Shown here: one piece after another, positions 9,588-17,059 of the stretch
How positions within the stretch are numbered: the stretch's first letter is position 1
Layout: every line of letters begins with the position of its first letter
Source of the DNA: Mycobacterium sp.
GTDB taxonomy: Bacteria; Actinomycetota; Actinomycetes; Mycobacteriales; Mycobacteriaceae
Assembly: GCF_025933915.1 (NCBI RefSeq)
Contig: NZ_JAICZA010000031.1
Span: 1 to 38,601 of the forward strand
Length of the DNA: 38,601 nucleotides
Reading direction: 5' to 3'
Translations under genes and position numbers: made by a program
Notes under the pieces: generated by a model
Database searches by the model: none
What the model saw: only the letters and a program-made list of their open reading frames with translations
Told to the model about the DNA's origin: nothing

Positions 9588-10973
9588 ATGGTCGAGACGC
9601 TGGTTCAACCCGCAGCCGCCGCACTCGCGTTGGCGCCGAAGAATCCGCTGCCGTATTGGCGGCGACTCAGGGCGGTCCGGTCGTACATCGATGGATTACA
9701 GACGCTGGTGGACGCCGGCGGACCCGTCACCCGGATCGTGCTCGGACCCAAATGGCTGTTACCGAACGTCGTGCTGATCGCCAGCCCGCAGGGCGCTCGT
9801 GACCTGTTGGGCCGCACCGACGAGGTCGCCGACCGGGGCCGCACCCGCACCATGGTCGAAATGCGAGCGCTGATGGGTGGCAACCTGCTCGACCTTCCGC
9901 ACGAGCGCTGGCTACCGCGGCGGCGCACGCTGCAGCCGATATTCACGAAGCGCCATGTGCCCCGCTACGCGGGACACATGGCCGCGGCGGCGCAATCCGT
10001 GGCCGACGGTTGGCGTGACAGCGCGGTCGTGGACCTCGACGCCGAGTGCCGCAAGCTGACCCTGCGCGCGCTGGGGCGCTCGGTGCTCGGGCTGGACCTC
10101 GACGAGCGTGCCGACGAGATTGGTTGGGCCCTGCGGACTTCATTGGAATGGGTGGCCGATCGCGCGGCGCGCCCGGTGAACCTGCCGCGGTGGCTGCCGA
10201 CCAGGGGCCAGCGCGCGGCACGCCGCGCCAACGACAGCCTGCACCGGCTGGCGGCCGAAATCCTGCACGAAGTTCGCGTCGACCCCGACCGCGATGCCCC
10301 CTTGGTGCGCGCCCTCATCGACGCGATCGATCCGGAGACCGGTCGGCCGCTGCCCGACGACGAGATCTGTCACGAGCTGGTGCTGTTCATGCTCGCGGGC
10401 CACGACACCACCTCGACCACGCTGACTTACGCGCTGTGGTCGCTGGGGCACCACCGCGACATCCAGGACCGGGTGCGTGCGGAGATTGCCGCGCTGGGGG
10501 AGCGGGCGCTGACCCCGGACGACGTGCCCGCGCTCGACATGACCGTGCGGGTGTTGCACGAGGCGCTGCGGTTGTGTCCGCCCGCGGCGGGGACGATGCG
10601 CGCGCCCACCCGCGACATCGTGGTGGACGGCCACCTCGTCGAGGCCGAGACCATGGCCCTGGTGAGCTTCTATGCGCTGCACCGAGACCCGGCGCTGTGG
10701 GAGGAGCCGGAGCGTTTCGATCCGGACCGCTTCCTTGCGGAGCGGTCCAAGGGCCGAAGTCGTTGGCAGTACCTGCCCTTCGGCGGCGGGCCACGCTCAT
10801 GCGTCGGCGACCACTTCGCGATGCTGGAGGCCACACTCGCGCTGGCCACCGTCGTCCGCGCCGCCGAGATCGAGTCCCTCGACGAAAACTTCCCGCTGGC
10901 AACACCATTCACGGTGGTCGCCGCCGCACCCATTCGCGCCCGTATCGGCACCAACGAAATCACCAGGAGGTAG
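9588..10973 (+). CDS. Cytochrome P450
   Basis: This 461-residue P450 shows all hallmark motifs: I-helix AGHDTTS at 270-276 for oxygen activation, ExxR (Glu325-Arg328), and the heme loop FGGGPRSCVG with Cys405 as thiolate ligand. There is no N-terminal membrane anchor, as usual for bacterial P450s. The ATG at 9588 has AAGGAG at 9577-9582; an in-frame GTG at 9561 lies upstream of that site and is unlikely. The sequence resembles class-E-like mycobacterial P450s acting on lipophilic substrates, but I cannot name the CYP family or substrate. A weak TACCGT hexamer at 9557-9562 could give a promoter. It is followed 2 nt later by the small DUF3303-like gene, so the two form a pair. Confidence 0.93.
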   Translation: MVETLVQPAAAALALAPKNPLPYWRRLRAVRSYIDGLQTLVDAGGPVTRIVLGPKWLLPNVVLIASPQGARDLLGRTDEVADRGRTRTMVEMRALMGGNLLDLPHERWLPRRRTLQPIFTKRHVPRYAGHMAAAAQSVADGWRDSAVVDLDAECRKLTLRALGRSVLGLDLDERADEIGWALRTSLEWVADRAARPVNLPRWLPTRGQRAARRANDSLHRLAAEILHEVRVDPDRDAPLVRALIDAIDPETGRPLPDDEICHELVLFMLAGHDTTSTTLTYALWSLGHHRDIQDRVRAEIAALGERALTPDDVPALDMTVRVLHEALRLCPPAAGTMRAPTRDIVVDGHLVEAETMALVSFYALHRDPALWEEPERFDPDRFLAERSKGRSRWQYLPFGGGPRSCVGDHFAMLEATLALATVVRAAEIESLDENFPLATPFTVVAAAPIRARIGTNEITRR

Positions 10974-10975
10974 CG

Positions 10976-11287
10976 ATGAAGTACGTAGTGACCTGGACGT
11001 ATCGCCTCAACGGTTCGGCGGTGGAGAACGACGAATCGCTGCGACGCGGTTTGGCCGCGTTCACCAAGTGGTCGCAGCCGCCGAGCACCACATATCACCA
11101 GTTCGTCGGCCGCGTCGACGGCGGCGGCGGATTCGCGGTGGTGGAAACCGACAACCCGGCCGACTTGGTCGAAACCACAGGGCAATTCGCCACCATCCTC
11201 GACTACCAGATCTATCCGGTCGTCGACATCGCCCAAGCGGCGCAGGCGCTGCAGCGGGGCGTGGAGTTCAGGGAGGCCGTCGGCTGA
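10976..11287 (+). CDS. Small DUF3303-like protein
   Basis: This 103-residue protein begins MKYVVTWTYRLNGSA and contains FTKWSQPP and FAVVETDNPADL. The pattern resembles the ferredoxin-like alpha/beta-barrel proteins annotated DUF3303 (assignment from memory of the pattern). The ATG at 10976 is preceded by AGGAGG that overlaps the end of the P450, and the genes are 2 nt apart, so translation is coupled. No signal peptide or membrane segment is seen. Dimeric alpha/beta-barrel proteins of this size often bind a small ligand or act as monooxygenase-like accessory folds; a role next to the P450 product is plausible but unproven. It meets the permease gene tail to tail 13 nt downstream. Confidence 0.75.
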   Translation: MKYVVTWTYRLNGSAVENDESLRRGLAAFTKWSQPPSTTYHQFVGRVDGGGGFAVVETDNPADLVETTGQFATILDYQIYPVVDIAQAAQALQRGVEFREAVG

Positions 11288-11300
11288 CTACGCGCCCCAA

Positions 11301-12542
11301 CTAGAGGCCCAGCAGCCGCGCCGACACCCACAGCGCGAGCACCGCCACCCCCAGGGACGCGGGCACGGTGCACACGCCGAGGCGGGTGTATTCGCCGACG
11401 CCGGCGTCGACGTCGTGGCTGCGCAGCACGCGTCGCCACAACAGGTTCGACAGCGAACCGACGTAGGTGAGGTTGGGGCCGATGTTGACTCCGATCAGCA
11501 CCGCCAGCACCGCGACCGGCCCGGCCGGTGCGACCAGCGGCAGTAACACCAGTGTGGCCGGCAGGTTGTTGACGACGTTGGCCAGCACGGCCGCGATCGC
11601 GGCGATCGCCAGCAAGGCGGCCAGGCCCGAACCCGACGGCAGCACCGCCGACATCGCCCGGTCCATCCCGTTGAGCATGACCGCCCGCACCACGACGCCC
11701 AGCGCCAACACGAACACCAGGAACGCCACATTGACCGAGCGCACGATGTCGAACACCGAGGTGTGCCGACGGCGCAGGCTGCGCACCGCCAGCACCGTGG
11801 CGCCGCACAGCGCCACCCAGGCCGGCGCCAGCCCCACGGACTGGGCGACCGCGAACCCCGCGAGCGTCAACGCCACCACCACCAACACGAACACCGGCGG
11901 GCGCGGTGGCGCGCCGAGTCGCTCGGGATCCGGCTGCACCCGCAGGTCTTCGGCGAAGAACCACCGGAAGATCAGGTAGACGGTGGCGACCGCGCCCAGC
12001 CACGGCAGCGCCATCACCAGCGTGAACTTGGTGAACGAGAGGTTGGCCGTGTGGAAGGCCAGCAGGTTGGTCAGGTTCGACACCGGCAGCAACAGCGAGG
12101 CGCCGTTGGCCAGATGGGCGGTCGCGTAGGCGTACGGCCGCACCGGGGTGCGCTGTCGGCGCACCGCCGCGAGCACCACCGGGGTCAGCAACACCACGGC
12201 GGCATCCAGGCTCAGCACGGCGGTGATCACCGAGGCGATCACGAACACCCGCCGCAGTAGGGCGCCCGACCCGACGCGTCCCCGCGCGATCGCCGCACCC
12301 GCGGCCTCGAACAGCCCCTCGTCGTCGCACAGCTTGGCCAGCACCAGCACCGCGCCCAGGAACGCGACCACCCCGGACAGCTCGGCGATCTCCTTTTCGG
12401 CCTGATGAACCGAGATCGCGCCGATCCCAATCAGGATGAGGGCGGCCGGAACCGCCGCCAGCGCCTCCGGCCAGCCCCGTGGGCGCGCGACGGCGAACCC
12501 CAGGACGACGGCAAGCAGCAACAGCGCAACGGTCAGTGCCAA
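11301..12542 (-). CDS. arsB2: ArsB/SLC13-type integral membrane permease (Rv3578-like)
   Basis: The protein is very hydrophobic with about 10-12 membrane segments and contains family-like features such as VNNLPATLVLLPL and GVNIGPNLTYVGSLSNLLW, typical of the ArsB/NhaD ion transporter superfamily. The reading frame is open into the upstream gene, so the start is uncertain. I take the TTG at 12542, 13 nt after the upstream stop, which puts the first membrane segment at the N-terminus and gives 413 residues. Its position after a metallo-beta-lactamase-fold gene mirrors Rv3577-Rv3578 (arsB2) in M. tuberculosis. The annotated substrate, arsenite, is by homology only; no arsR or arsC gene is nearby, so the transported ion is open. 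It is last in a minus-strand run with pxpA. Confidence 0.72.
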   Translation of the reverse strand: MALTVALLLLAVVLGFAVARPRGWPEALAAVPAALILIGIGAISVHQAEKEIAELSGVVAFLGAVLVLAKLCDDEGLFEAAGAAIARGRVGSGALLRRVFVIASVITAVLSLDAAVVLLTPVVLAAVRRQRTPVRPYAYATAHLANGASLLLPVSNLTNLLAFHTANLSFTKFTLVMALPWLGAVATVYLIFRWFFAEDLRVQPDPERLGAPPRPPVFVLVVVALTLAGFAVAQSVGLAPAWVALCGATVLAVRSLRRRHTSVFDIVRSVNVAFLVFVLALGVVVRAVMLNGMDRAMSAVLPSGSGLAALLAIAAIAAVLANVVNNLPATLVLLPLVAPAGPVAVLAVLIGVNIGPNLTYVGSLSNLLWRRVLRSHDVDAGVGEYTRLGVCTVPASLGVAVLALWVSARLLGL

Positions 12543-12555
12543 AATCGGGACCGCT

Positions 12556-13473
12556 TCACTGCCAAGGATTTTCCCGCCGCCACACCGTCGGCAGGTGCAG
12601 CGCGACCCCGTCGCCGGTGGCCAGCTCATCGAGGATGCGGATGGAGACGTCCAGGTCGTCGCCCGCATAGGGCAAGGCGCGCAACGGCTTTGTCAGCGGG
12701 CGGAAGAAATCGTCCCAGTGAATGAGGATCACCCGGCGGGCGCCCACCGCGCGGACGGTCTGGGTCCAGTAGTCGACCAGATACGACCGCGGCTGCAGCC
12801 CCAGCTGCCCGACGGACAGGTAGACAGCGTCGGCGCGGTGGCCGGCCAGCGCCCCCTCGACGAAGCCGGCGCTGCCCTGGATCAGCAGCCGCCGACCCGT
12901 CGGACGGTGGTGCACCAACGTCGACCACGACTCCCCGCAGCGGTACGCCGCCGCCTTCACCGGGGTGATCAGCGGTTCGCCGATCACCCCGGGATACCGG
13001 TCGGGCGGGCAGTGGTGGGACTCCACCAGCGTTATTTCATAGGCACCCAACTGAATTGGCTGCCCACCGACCGCGACGACGATCCGGTTTTCCGGCAGGC
13101 CATAGCCGCGCCCGACGTTGGCCGCGGACTGGCCGCCGACCAGCTGCGCACCGGTACGGTCGGCGACCAGTGCGGAGTCCAGCACGTGGTCGATGTGGGT
13201 GTGCACCGGGATGACGGCCGCCAGTCGCGACACCTTGGCCCGGGCCAGGCATCCGTCGACCCGGGCCGGTGATGGCGCCACGGTGCCGGCCGCGACCTTG
13301 GCCAGGCTCGGCCGGGAGAAGTAACCGTCGGTCATCAACGCCGACGAGCCGTCGTCGATCAGCAGCGTCGCCACGCCCATCCAGGTCACCGAGAGCGCGT
13401 CGGGTTCGGCCGCGGGGGCGTCGAATCGTCCCGCATACCGGGCGATGTCGGGGCGGCCGAGTTTCAGCCGCAT
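12556..13473 (-). CDS. Metallo-beta-lactamase-fold hydrolase (Rv3577-like)
   Basis: This 305-residue protein carries the metal-binding HTHIDH motif at residues 91-96, preceded by strand LAAVIPV, and WMGVATLLIDDG and LMTDGYFSRP near the N-terminus. This places it in the UlaG/YcaF-like MBL-fold group, which hydrolyses esters, lactones or phosphodiesters. The later ESHHCPP and LIHWDDFFRP segments supply further candidate metal ligands. The substrate is not identifiable. Its ATG at 13473 shares one base with the TGA of pxpA, so it is translationally coupled to pxpA; the permease follows 13 nt downstream. No signal peptide is seen, so it is probably cytosolic. The order with the permease matches Rv3577-Rv3578. 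Confidence 0.82.
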   Translation of the reverse strand: MRLKLGRPDIARYAGRFDAPAAEPDALSVTWMGVATLLIDDGSSALMTDGYFSRPSLAKVAAGTVAPSPARVDGCLARAKVSRLAAVIPVHTHIDHVLDSALVADRTGAQLVGGQSAANVGRGYGLPENRIVVAVGGQPIQLGAYEITLVESHHCPPDRYPGVIGEPLITPVKAAAYRCGESWSTLVHHRPTGRRLLIQGSAGFVEGALAGHRADAVYLSVGQLGLQPRSYLVDYWTQTVRAVGARRVILIHWDDFFRPLTKPLRALPYAGDDLDVSIRILDELATGDGVALHLPTVWRRENPWQ

Positions 13474-14231
13474 CAGCAGAAGGCCCGGATGTCGGTGCCC
13501 GCTGTGGCGAGGCGATCGCGAACCGCGGCGGCGATCTGCGCCGCTCCCGGCGAATCACCGTGCACGCAAACAGATTCCACGTTCACATCGAGCTGGCTTC
13601 CGTCGATGGCGGTGAGCTTCCCCGAGGTCACCATGGCCGCCACCCGATCGGCGATCGCCGCCGGGTCGTGTAGCACCGCACCTGGTTCACGACGCGAGAC
13701 CAAATGTCCGTCCGGCCGGTAGGCCCGATCGGCGCACACCTCGGAGACCGTGCGCAGGTCGCGGCGGGCCGCCTCGTCGAAGAACACCGAACCGGCGATG
13801 CCCAGCACCGGTAGGCCGGCGTCCACCAGCCGCACCGCCTCGGCGACCGCGGCGGCCTGCTGGGTGTTAGTCACGATCGTGTTGTACAGCGCCCCATGCG
13901 GTTTGACGTAGGACACGACAGAGCCGGACGCGTGCGCGATCGCCTGCAGCGCGCCGATCTGATACACCACGTCGGCGATCAGGTCTTCGGACGTGACGTC
14001 GATGAAGCGCCTGCCGAAGCCGGCCAGGTCCCGATAGCTGACCTGCGCTCCGATGCGCACACCACGCCGGGCGGCCGATCGGCATACCCGCAACAGGCCG
14101 GCGGGGTCCCCGGCGTGGAAACCGCACGCCACGTTGGCGCTGGTGACGATGTCGAGCATGGCGTCATCGTCACCGAGGCGCCAGACGCCGAAGCCCTCGC
14201 CCAGGTCGGCGTTGAGGTCGATACCGGCCAC
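13473..14231 (-). CDS. pxpA: 5-oxoprolinase subunit A (LamB/YcsF family)
   Basis: The 252-residue protein has the LamB/YcsF hallmarks: N-terminal IDLNADLGEGFG, SANVACGFHAGDP near residue 32, YVKPHGALYN near 108 and a C-terminal CVHGDSPGA. PxpA with PxpB and PxpC forms the prokaryotic ATP-dependent 5-oxoprolinase that opens pyroglutamate to glutamate. PxpB and PxpC are not in this window. The start is a GTG at 14231; the ADLGEG motif is then at the usual distance. It is coupled by a 1-nt TGATG overlap to the MBL-fold gene. The zinc ABC operon ends 91 nt upstream on the same strand, so read-through is possible. The length is normal for the family. Confidence 0.88.
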   Translation of the reverse strand: MAGIDLNADLGEGFGVWRLGDDDAMLDIVTSANVACGFHAGDPAGLLRVCRSAARRGVRIGAQVSYRDLAGFGRRFIDVTSEDLIADVVYQIGALQAIAHASGSVVSYVKPHGALYNTIVTNTQQAAAVAEAVRLVDAGLPVLGIAGSVFFDEAARRDLRTVSEVCADRAYRPDGHLVSRREPGAVLHDPAAIADRVAAMVTSGKLTAIDGSQLDVNVESVCVHGDSPGAAQIAAAVRDRLATAGTDIRAFC

Positions 14232-14272
14232 CCGCCCAGCTTATGGGTGCGCCTCGCCGACCGCCTAGGTTG

Positions 14273-14325
14273 GATCGCCCGCTTCCTCCTCACGCCGCGA
14301 AGCGGCGTGCATCGTCACCGGGCTA
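14273..14325. repeat. Palindromic intergenic repeat, copy 1
   Basis: A perfect 8-bp stem, CACGCCGC (14291-14298) and GCGGCGTG (14302-14309) with a GAA loop, sits inside a longer segment. That segment begins GATCGC and ends TCGTCACCGGGCTA, and is repeated at 34025-34075. The copies differ in one stem base pair, changed on both sides. It overlaps the stop codon of the zinc permease gene and could also serve as its terminator. Confidence 0.65.
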
Positions 14326-15183
14326 GGCGGAAGCCTCGCGTCGGCGCCCCACCAGCCAGCAGAGAAGGTAGATCAAAAACGAGATGCTCGCGACGAACAC
14401 CGACACCGGCACGCCGGGCGCCAGCGACAACACGATCCCGCCCACCGCGGCCACCTCGGCGAATAGCACGGAGGTCAGCATCGCCGCCCCCGGTGAGGTG
14501 ACCACCCGGGCCGCCGCGGCGGCCGGCGTGATCAGCAGCGACATCACCAGCAGCGCCCCGACGATCTGCACCGCCTGAGCCGCCACCACACCGACCAATG
14601 CGGCGAACACGATGCCCAGCGCGTGGACCGGCACGCCGCGGGCCGCGGCGACGTCGGGGTCGACGGTGGCGAACAGCAGTGGGCGATAACAGGTTGCCAG
14701 CACGGCGATGACGAGCGCGCAGACCAGCGCCAGCATGGTCAGCCCCGTGTAGCCGACGCCGACGATCTGGCCGGTCAGCAGGGCGAAACTGGTCGACGTC
14801 CGGCCCGGGTAGAGGTGGATGAACAACACCGCCAGGCCCAAACCGAACGCCAGCACCACCCCGATCACGGAGTCGCGTTCCCGGGCGCGCCGGCCGAGCA
14901 CGCCGAACAGCGCCGCCGCCAGGGCGCTGCCGATCAGCGCGCCCACGCCCACCCCGAATCCGACCAGCAGCGCGAAAGCTGCTCCGGTCAGCGACAATTC
15001 GCTGGATCCGTGCACGGCGAACGACATCTGCCGCATCACGATGAACGGCCCGATCAGCCCGGCCACCAACCCGAGTAGGGCGGCCGCCACCAGCGCCTGC
15101 TGCACGAAGTCGTGGCCGAGGAGATGCGCGGTGATGTCGAACGAGAAGAGGTGGTTTCCCATCTCGGCGAGCCGATTCTCCAT
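14323..15183 (-). CDS. znuB: Zinc/manganese ABC transporter permease
   Basis: The 286-residue protein is almost entirely hydrophobic with about eight membrane helices and belongs to the ABC-3 family of Zn/Mn/Fe importers (ZnuB/TroC type). LIGPFIVMRQMSFAVHGSSELSLTGAAFALLVG is not given in full here: the family-typical MRQMSFAVHG with downstream SLTGAAFALL lies at about residues 50-70, and VVAAQAVQIVGALLVMSLL near 215. The ATG at 15183 overlaps the ATPase stop (TGATG), which fixes the start although the frame is open far upstream. It forms the membrane channel with the ATPase at 15183-16004 and the binding protein at 16001-16939. The Zur-like site upstream of the operon points to zinc as substrate. 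Residue positions are approximate. Confidence 0.87.
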   Translation of the reverse strand: MENRLAEMGNHLFSFDITAHLLGHDFVQQALVAAALLGLVAGLIGPFIVMRQMSFAVHGSSELSLTGAAFALLVGFGVGVGALIGSALAAALFGVLGRRARERDSVIGVVLAFGLGLAVLFIHLYPGRTSTSFALLTGQIVGVGYTGLTMLALVCALVIAVLATCYRPLLFATVDPDVAAARGVPVHALGIVFAALVGVVAAQAVQIVGALLVMSLLITPAAAAARVVTSPGAAMLTSVLFAEVAAVGGIVLSLAPGVPVSVFVASISFLIYLLCWLVGRRREASA

Positions 15184-16004
15184 CAGCCGTGCCCGTCGCC
15201 GCGTTCGCCGGCCACCACGTAGCCGTCCTTGACCTTCACCACCTGGATGTCGGATCGATACAGCGCCGAAAGCGTCTGGCTGGTCATCACCTCTTCGACC
15301 GTGCCGACCCTGAATCGGCCGTCGACCAGATACAGCAGCCGGTCCACATACGGCAGGATCGGGTTGATTTCGTGGGTGACGACGATGACGGTAGTCCCCG
15401 CCTCCCGGCGGCGCCGCTCGATCAACGCCGAAACCAGCTTCGCGTTCGCCGGGTCCAGCGTCAGCAGGGGTTCGTCGCAGAGCAGCAGCATCGGGTCGCT
15501 GACCAGGGACTGTGCGATGCGCACCCGCTGCAGTTCGCCACCCGACATCACGCCGACCCGGACATCCGCCAGCTGTTCGCCGTTGACCTGGCTCAGCGCT
15601 TGGGCGACGGCCGCGCGCCGGCGGGCCCGATCGCGGGACCGCAGGGGGATCGCGCCCCAGCGTCCCCCGTCGATACCCAGCCGAACCAGGTCCCGTCCCC
15701 GCAGCATCACGTCGTGGTCCAGTGGACGGTGTTGCGGCACATAGCCGATGCGCGCGCTGCCCGAGGTGATCGGCTTTCCGTCCACCAGCCCGACGCCGGC
15801 GCTGAGCGACAGCTGCCCGAGCAGCACGTTCAGCAACGACGTCTTGCCGCTCCCATTGGGGCCGAGCACCGCGATGAATTCGCCCCGCGACACCGACAGG
15901 TCCAGGTGATCCCACAACACGCGGTCACCGAACGCCAGGCGGGCGCCGCGCAGCGAAACGGTGTCCGCGTGGCGGTCGACGGCCGGGGCCGTTTCGAGGC
16001 TCAC
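15183..16004 (-). CDS. znuC: Zinc/manganese ABC transporter ATP-binding protein
   Basis: This 273-residue ABC ATPase has Walker A GPNGSGKTS at 48-56, a Q-loop near YVPQHRP (89-95), signature MSGGELQRVRIAQ at 153-165, Walker B LLLCDEP at 173-179 and the H-loop VVTHE near 209. Similarity to the metal-type ABC ATPases and its partners indicate that it energises Zn (or Mn) import. The start is a GTG at 16004 overlapping the TGA of the binding-protein gene by four bases (GTGA), and the stop overlaps the permease ATG. Together these show one coupled operon with the order binding protein, ATPase, permease. The protein acts on the cytoplasmic face of the membrane. Confidence 0.9.
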   Translation of the reverse strand: MSLETAPAVDRHADTVSLRGARLAFGDRVLWDHLDLSVSRGEFIAVLGPNGSGKTSLLNVLLGQLSLSAGVGLVDGKPITSGSARIGYVPQHRPLDHDVMLRGRDLVRLGIDGGRWGAIPLRSRDRARRRAAVAQALSQVNGEQLADVRVGVMSGGELQRVRIAQSLVSDPMLLLCDEPLLTLDPANAKLVSALIERRRREAGTTVIVVTHEINPILPYVDRLLYLVDGRFRVGTVEEVMTSQTLSALYRSDIQVVKVKDGYVVAGERGDGHG

Positions 16005-16939
16005 GGCTGTACGGGCCGGCTCGACTGCAGCGCGGCCATCAGTTGGTTGACCGTATTGCGTTGCCAGCTCAGGTAATCCGTGCCGTCAGGCAGGGTCTCG
16101 GCCACTTCGGCGACCGGCACGCCCGCGCGCCGCGCGGTATCGCGCAGGCTGGTGATCGCGGTGGTGGAGGTTTGCGGGTTGACCACCAGGGCCGACACTT
16201 GACGCCGGTTGATCAGGTCGAGGACCAACGCCAGATCGGCCGGCGCCGGGTCGGTCTCGTTCTCGATGGCCGCCGCGAAGGCGGGTGGCGTCCGGTTCAG
16301 CAGACCGGACGCCTTCAGCAGGTAGAACGCGACCGGTTCGGTCGCCACGACCGAGGTGTGGGGATAGGTGGTGGCGACGGTGTGTTCGGTGCCGGCGATG
16401 GTGTCGGCGTCGCGGCCGAATGCGGCGGCGTTGGCGCGGTATTCCGCGGCGTTGCCCGGGTCGATCGTCGTGAGCCGGTCGGCGATCGTGGCGGCCACCG
16501 ACTTGGCGACGCTCAGGTTGTAGAAGACGTGCTCGTTGCGTGGTTGCCCGTCGTTCTCGAGAAGCGAGTAGGCATTGACCGCCTTGGCGCCGGGCTGGCG
16601 GGCCAGCACGTCGTCGACCCATCCGTCGTAGCCGCCGCCGTTGAAGACGACCAGGGCGGCATCGGCGATCGCGGCGGCGTCCGAGGCACTGGCCTCATAG
16701 GAGTGCGGGTCGGTTTCCGCCCCGCTCAGGATCGACTTGACCGCCACATGGGCGCCCGCGACCGCCCGGGCCACGCTGCCCCACACATCGGTGGACGCGA
16801 CGACGGCGGCCGCATGCGGATGCGCCGGATGCCCACCGCAGCCGGCGAGCGCCGACGCGCCGGCCAGGGTCAGAACGGCCGCCAGCCAACGCGCCCCATG
16901 GGCGAGCGTCGTTCGCTCCCGCGTCAGTGCCACGCGCAC
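16001..16939 (-). CDS. znuA: Zinc/manganese ABC transporter substrate-binding lipoprotein
   Basis: The 312-residue protein has an Arg-containing signal peptide and a lipobox LAGC with Cys34, so it should be lipid-anchored outside the membrane. The mature part resembles the ZnuA/TroA cluster A-I family: DPHSYEAS (a metal-ligand His after about residue 80), NEHVFYNL, a central VVATEPVAFYLL, and a C-terminal QTSTTAITSLRD. The long His-rich loop of E. coli ZnuA is lacking; only a short HPAHPHA occurs after the lipobox. The start is a GTG at 16939 with GGGAGG 9-10 nt upstream; an in-frame GTG at 16933 is less well placed, and the ATG at 17035 would destroy the signal peptide. The Zur-like box 42 nt upstream indicates derepression under zinc limitation. 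Confidence 0.88.
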   Translation of the reverse strand: MRVALTRERTTLAHGARWLAAVLTLAGASALAGCGGHPAHPHAAAVVASTDVWGSVARAVAGAHVAVKSILSGAETDPHSYEASASDAAAIADAALVVFNGGGYDGWVDDVLARQPGAKAVNAYSLLENDGQPRNEHVFYNLSVAKSVAATIADRLTTIDPGNAAEYRANAAAFGRDADTIAGTEHTVATTYPHTSVVATEPVAFYLLKASGLLNRTPPAFAAAIENETDPAPADLALVLDLINRRQVSALVVNPQTSTTAITSLRDTARRAGVPVAEVAETLPDGTDYLSWQRNTVNQLMAALQSSRPVQP

Positions 16940-16980
16940 GTCCGATTTCCTCCCGCCCGCCAGCAGCCGATCCACAATAC

Positions 16981-17001
16981 TAATGAAAATCGTTTCCATT
17001 A
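16981..17001. promoter_or_regulatory. Zur-like operator
   Basis: An AT-rich near-palindrome stands out in GC-rich DNA: arms TAATGAAAAT and GTTTCCATTA around a central C, matching at 8 of 10 positions. Mycobacterial Zur boxes have the form TGAAAATnnTTTTCA. It lies 42 nt upstream of the zinc-binding lipoprotein start and 58 nt upstream of the divergent LacI-type gene. Confidence 0.75.
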
Positions 17002-17045
17002 CAAAGCCGCGGGCGGAAGCGTATGGGCCGGGCACCGATCCGCTG

Positions 17046-17051
17046 TAGCGT
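17046..17051 (+). promoter_or_regulatory. Possible -10 hexamer (TAGCGT) of the LacI-type gene
   Basis: TAGCGT fits TANNNT and ends 8 nt before the GTG at 17060, compatible with a leaderless or near-leaderless transcript. The motif is loose, so this is tentative. Confidence 0.3.
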
Positions 17052-17059
17052 CACCGACC

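Noticed and set aside
14323..15915. Single 530-codon open frame through the zinc permease and most of the ATPase gene
   Set aside because: Only the part from the ATG at 15183 has permease sequence; upstream residues are an arginine/glycine-rich shadow of the ATPase frame.
16043..17059. Upstream extension of the LacI-type frame
   Set aside because: It runs antisense through the zinc-binding lipoprotein gene and has no family similarity; the helix-turn-helix starts after 17060.
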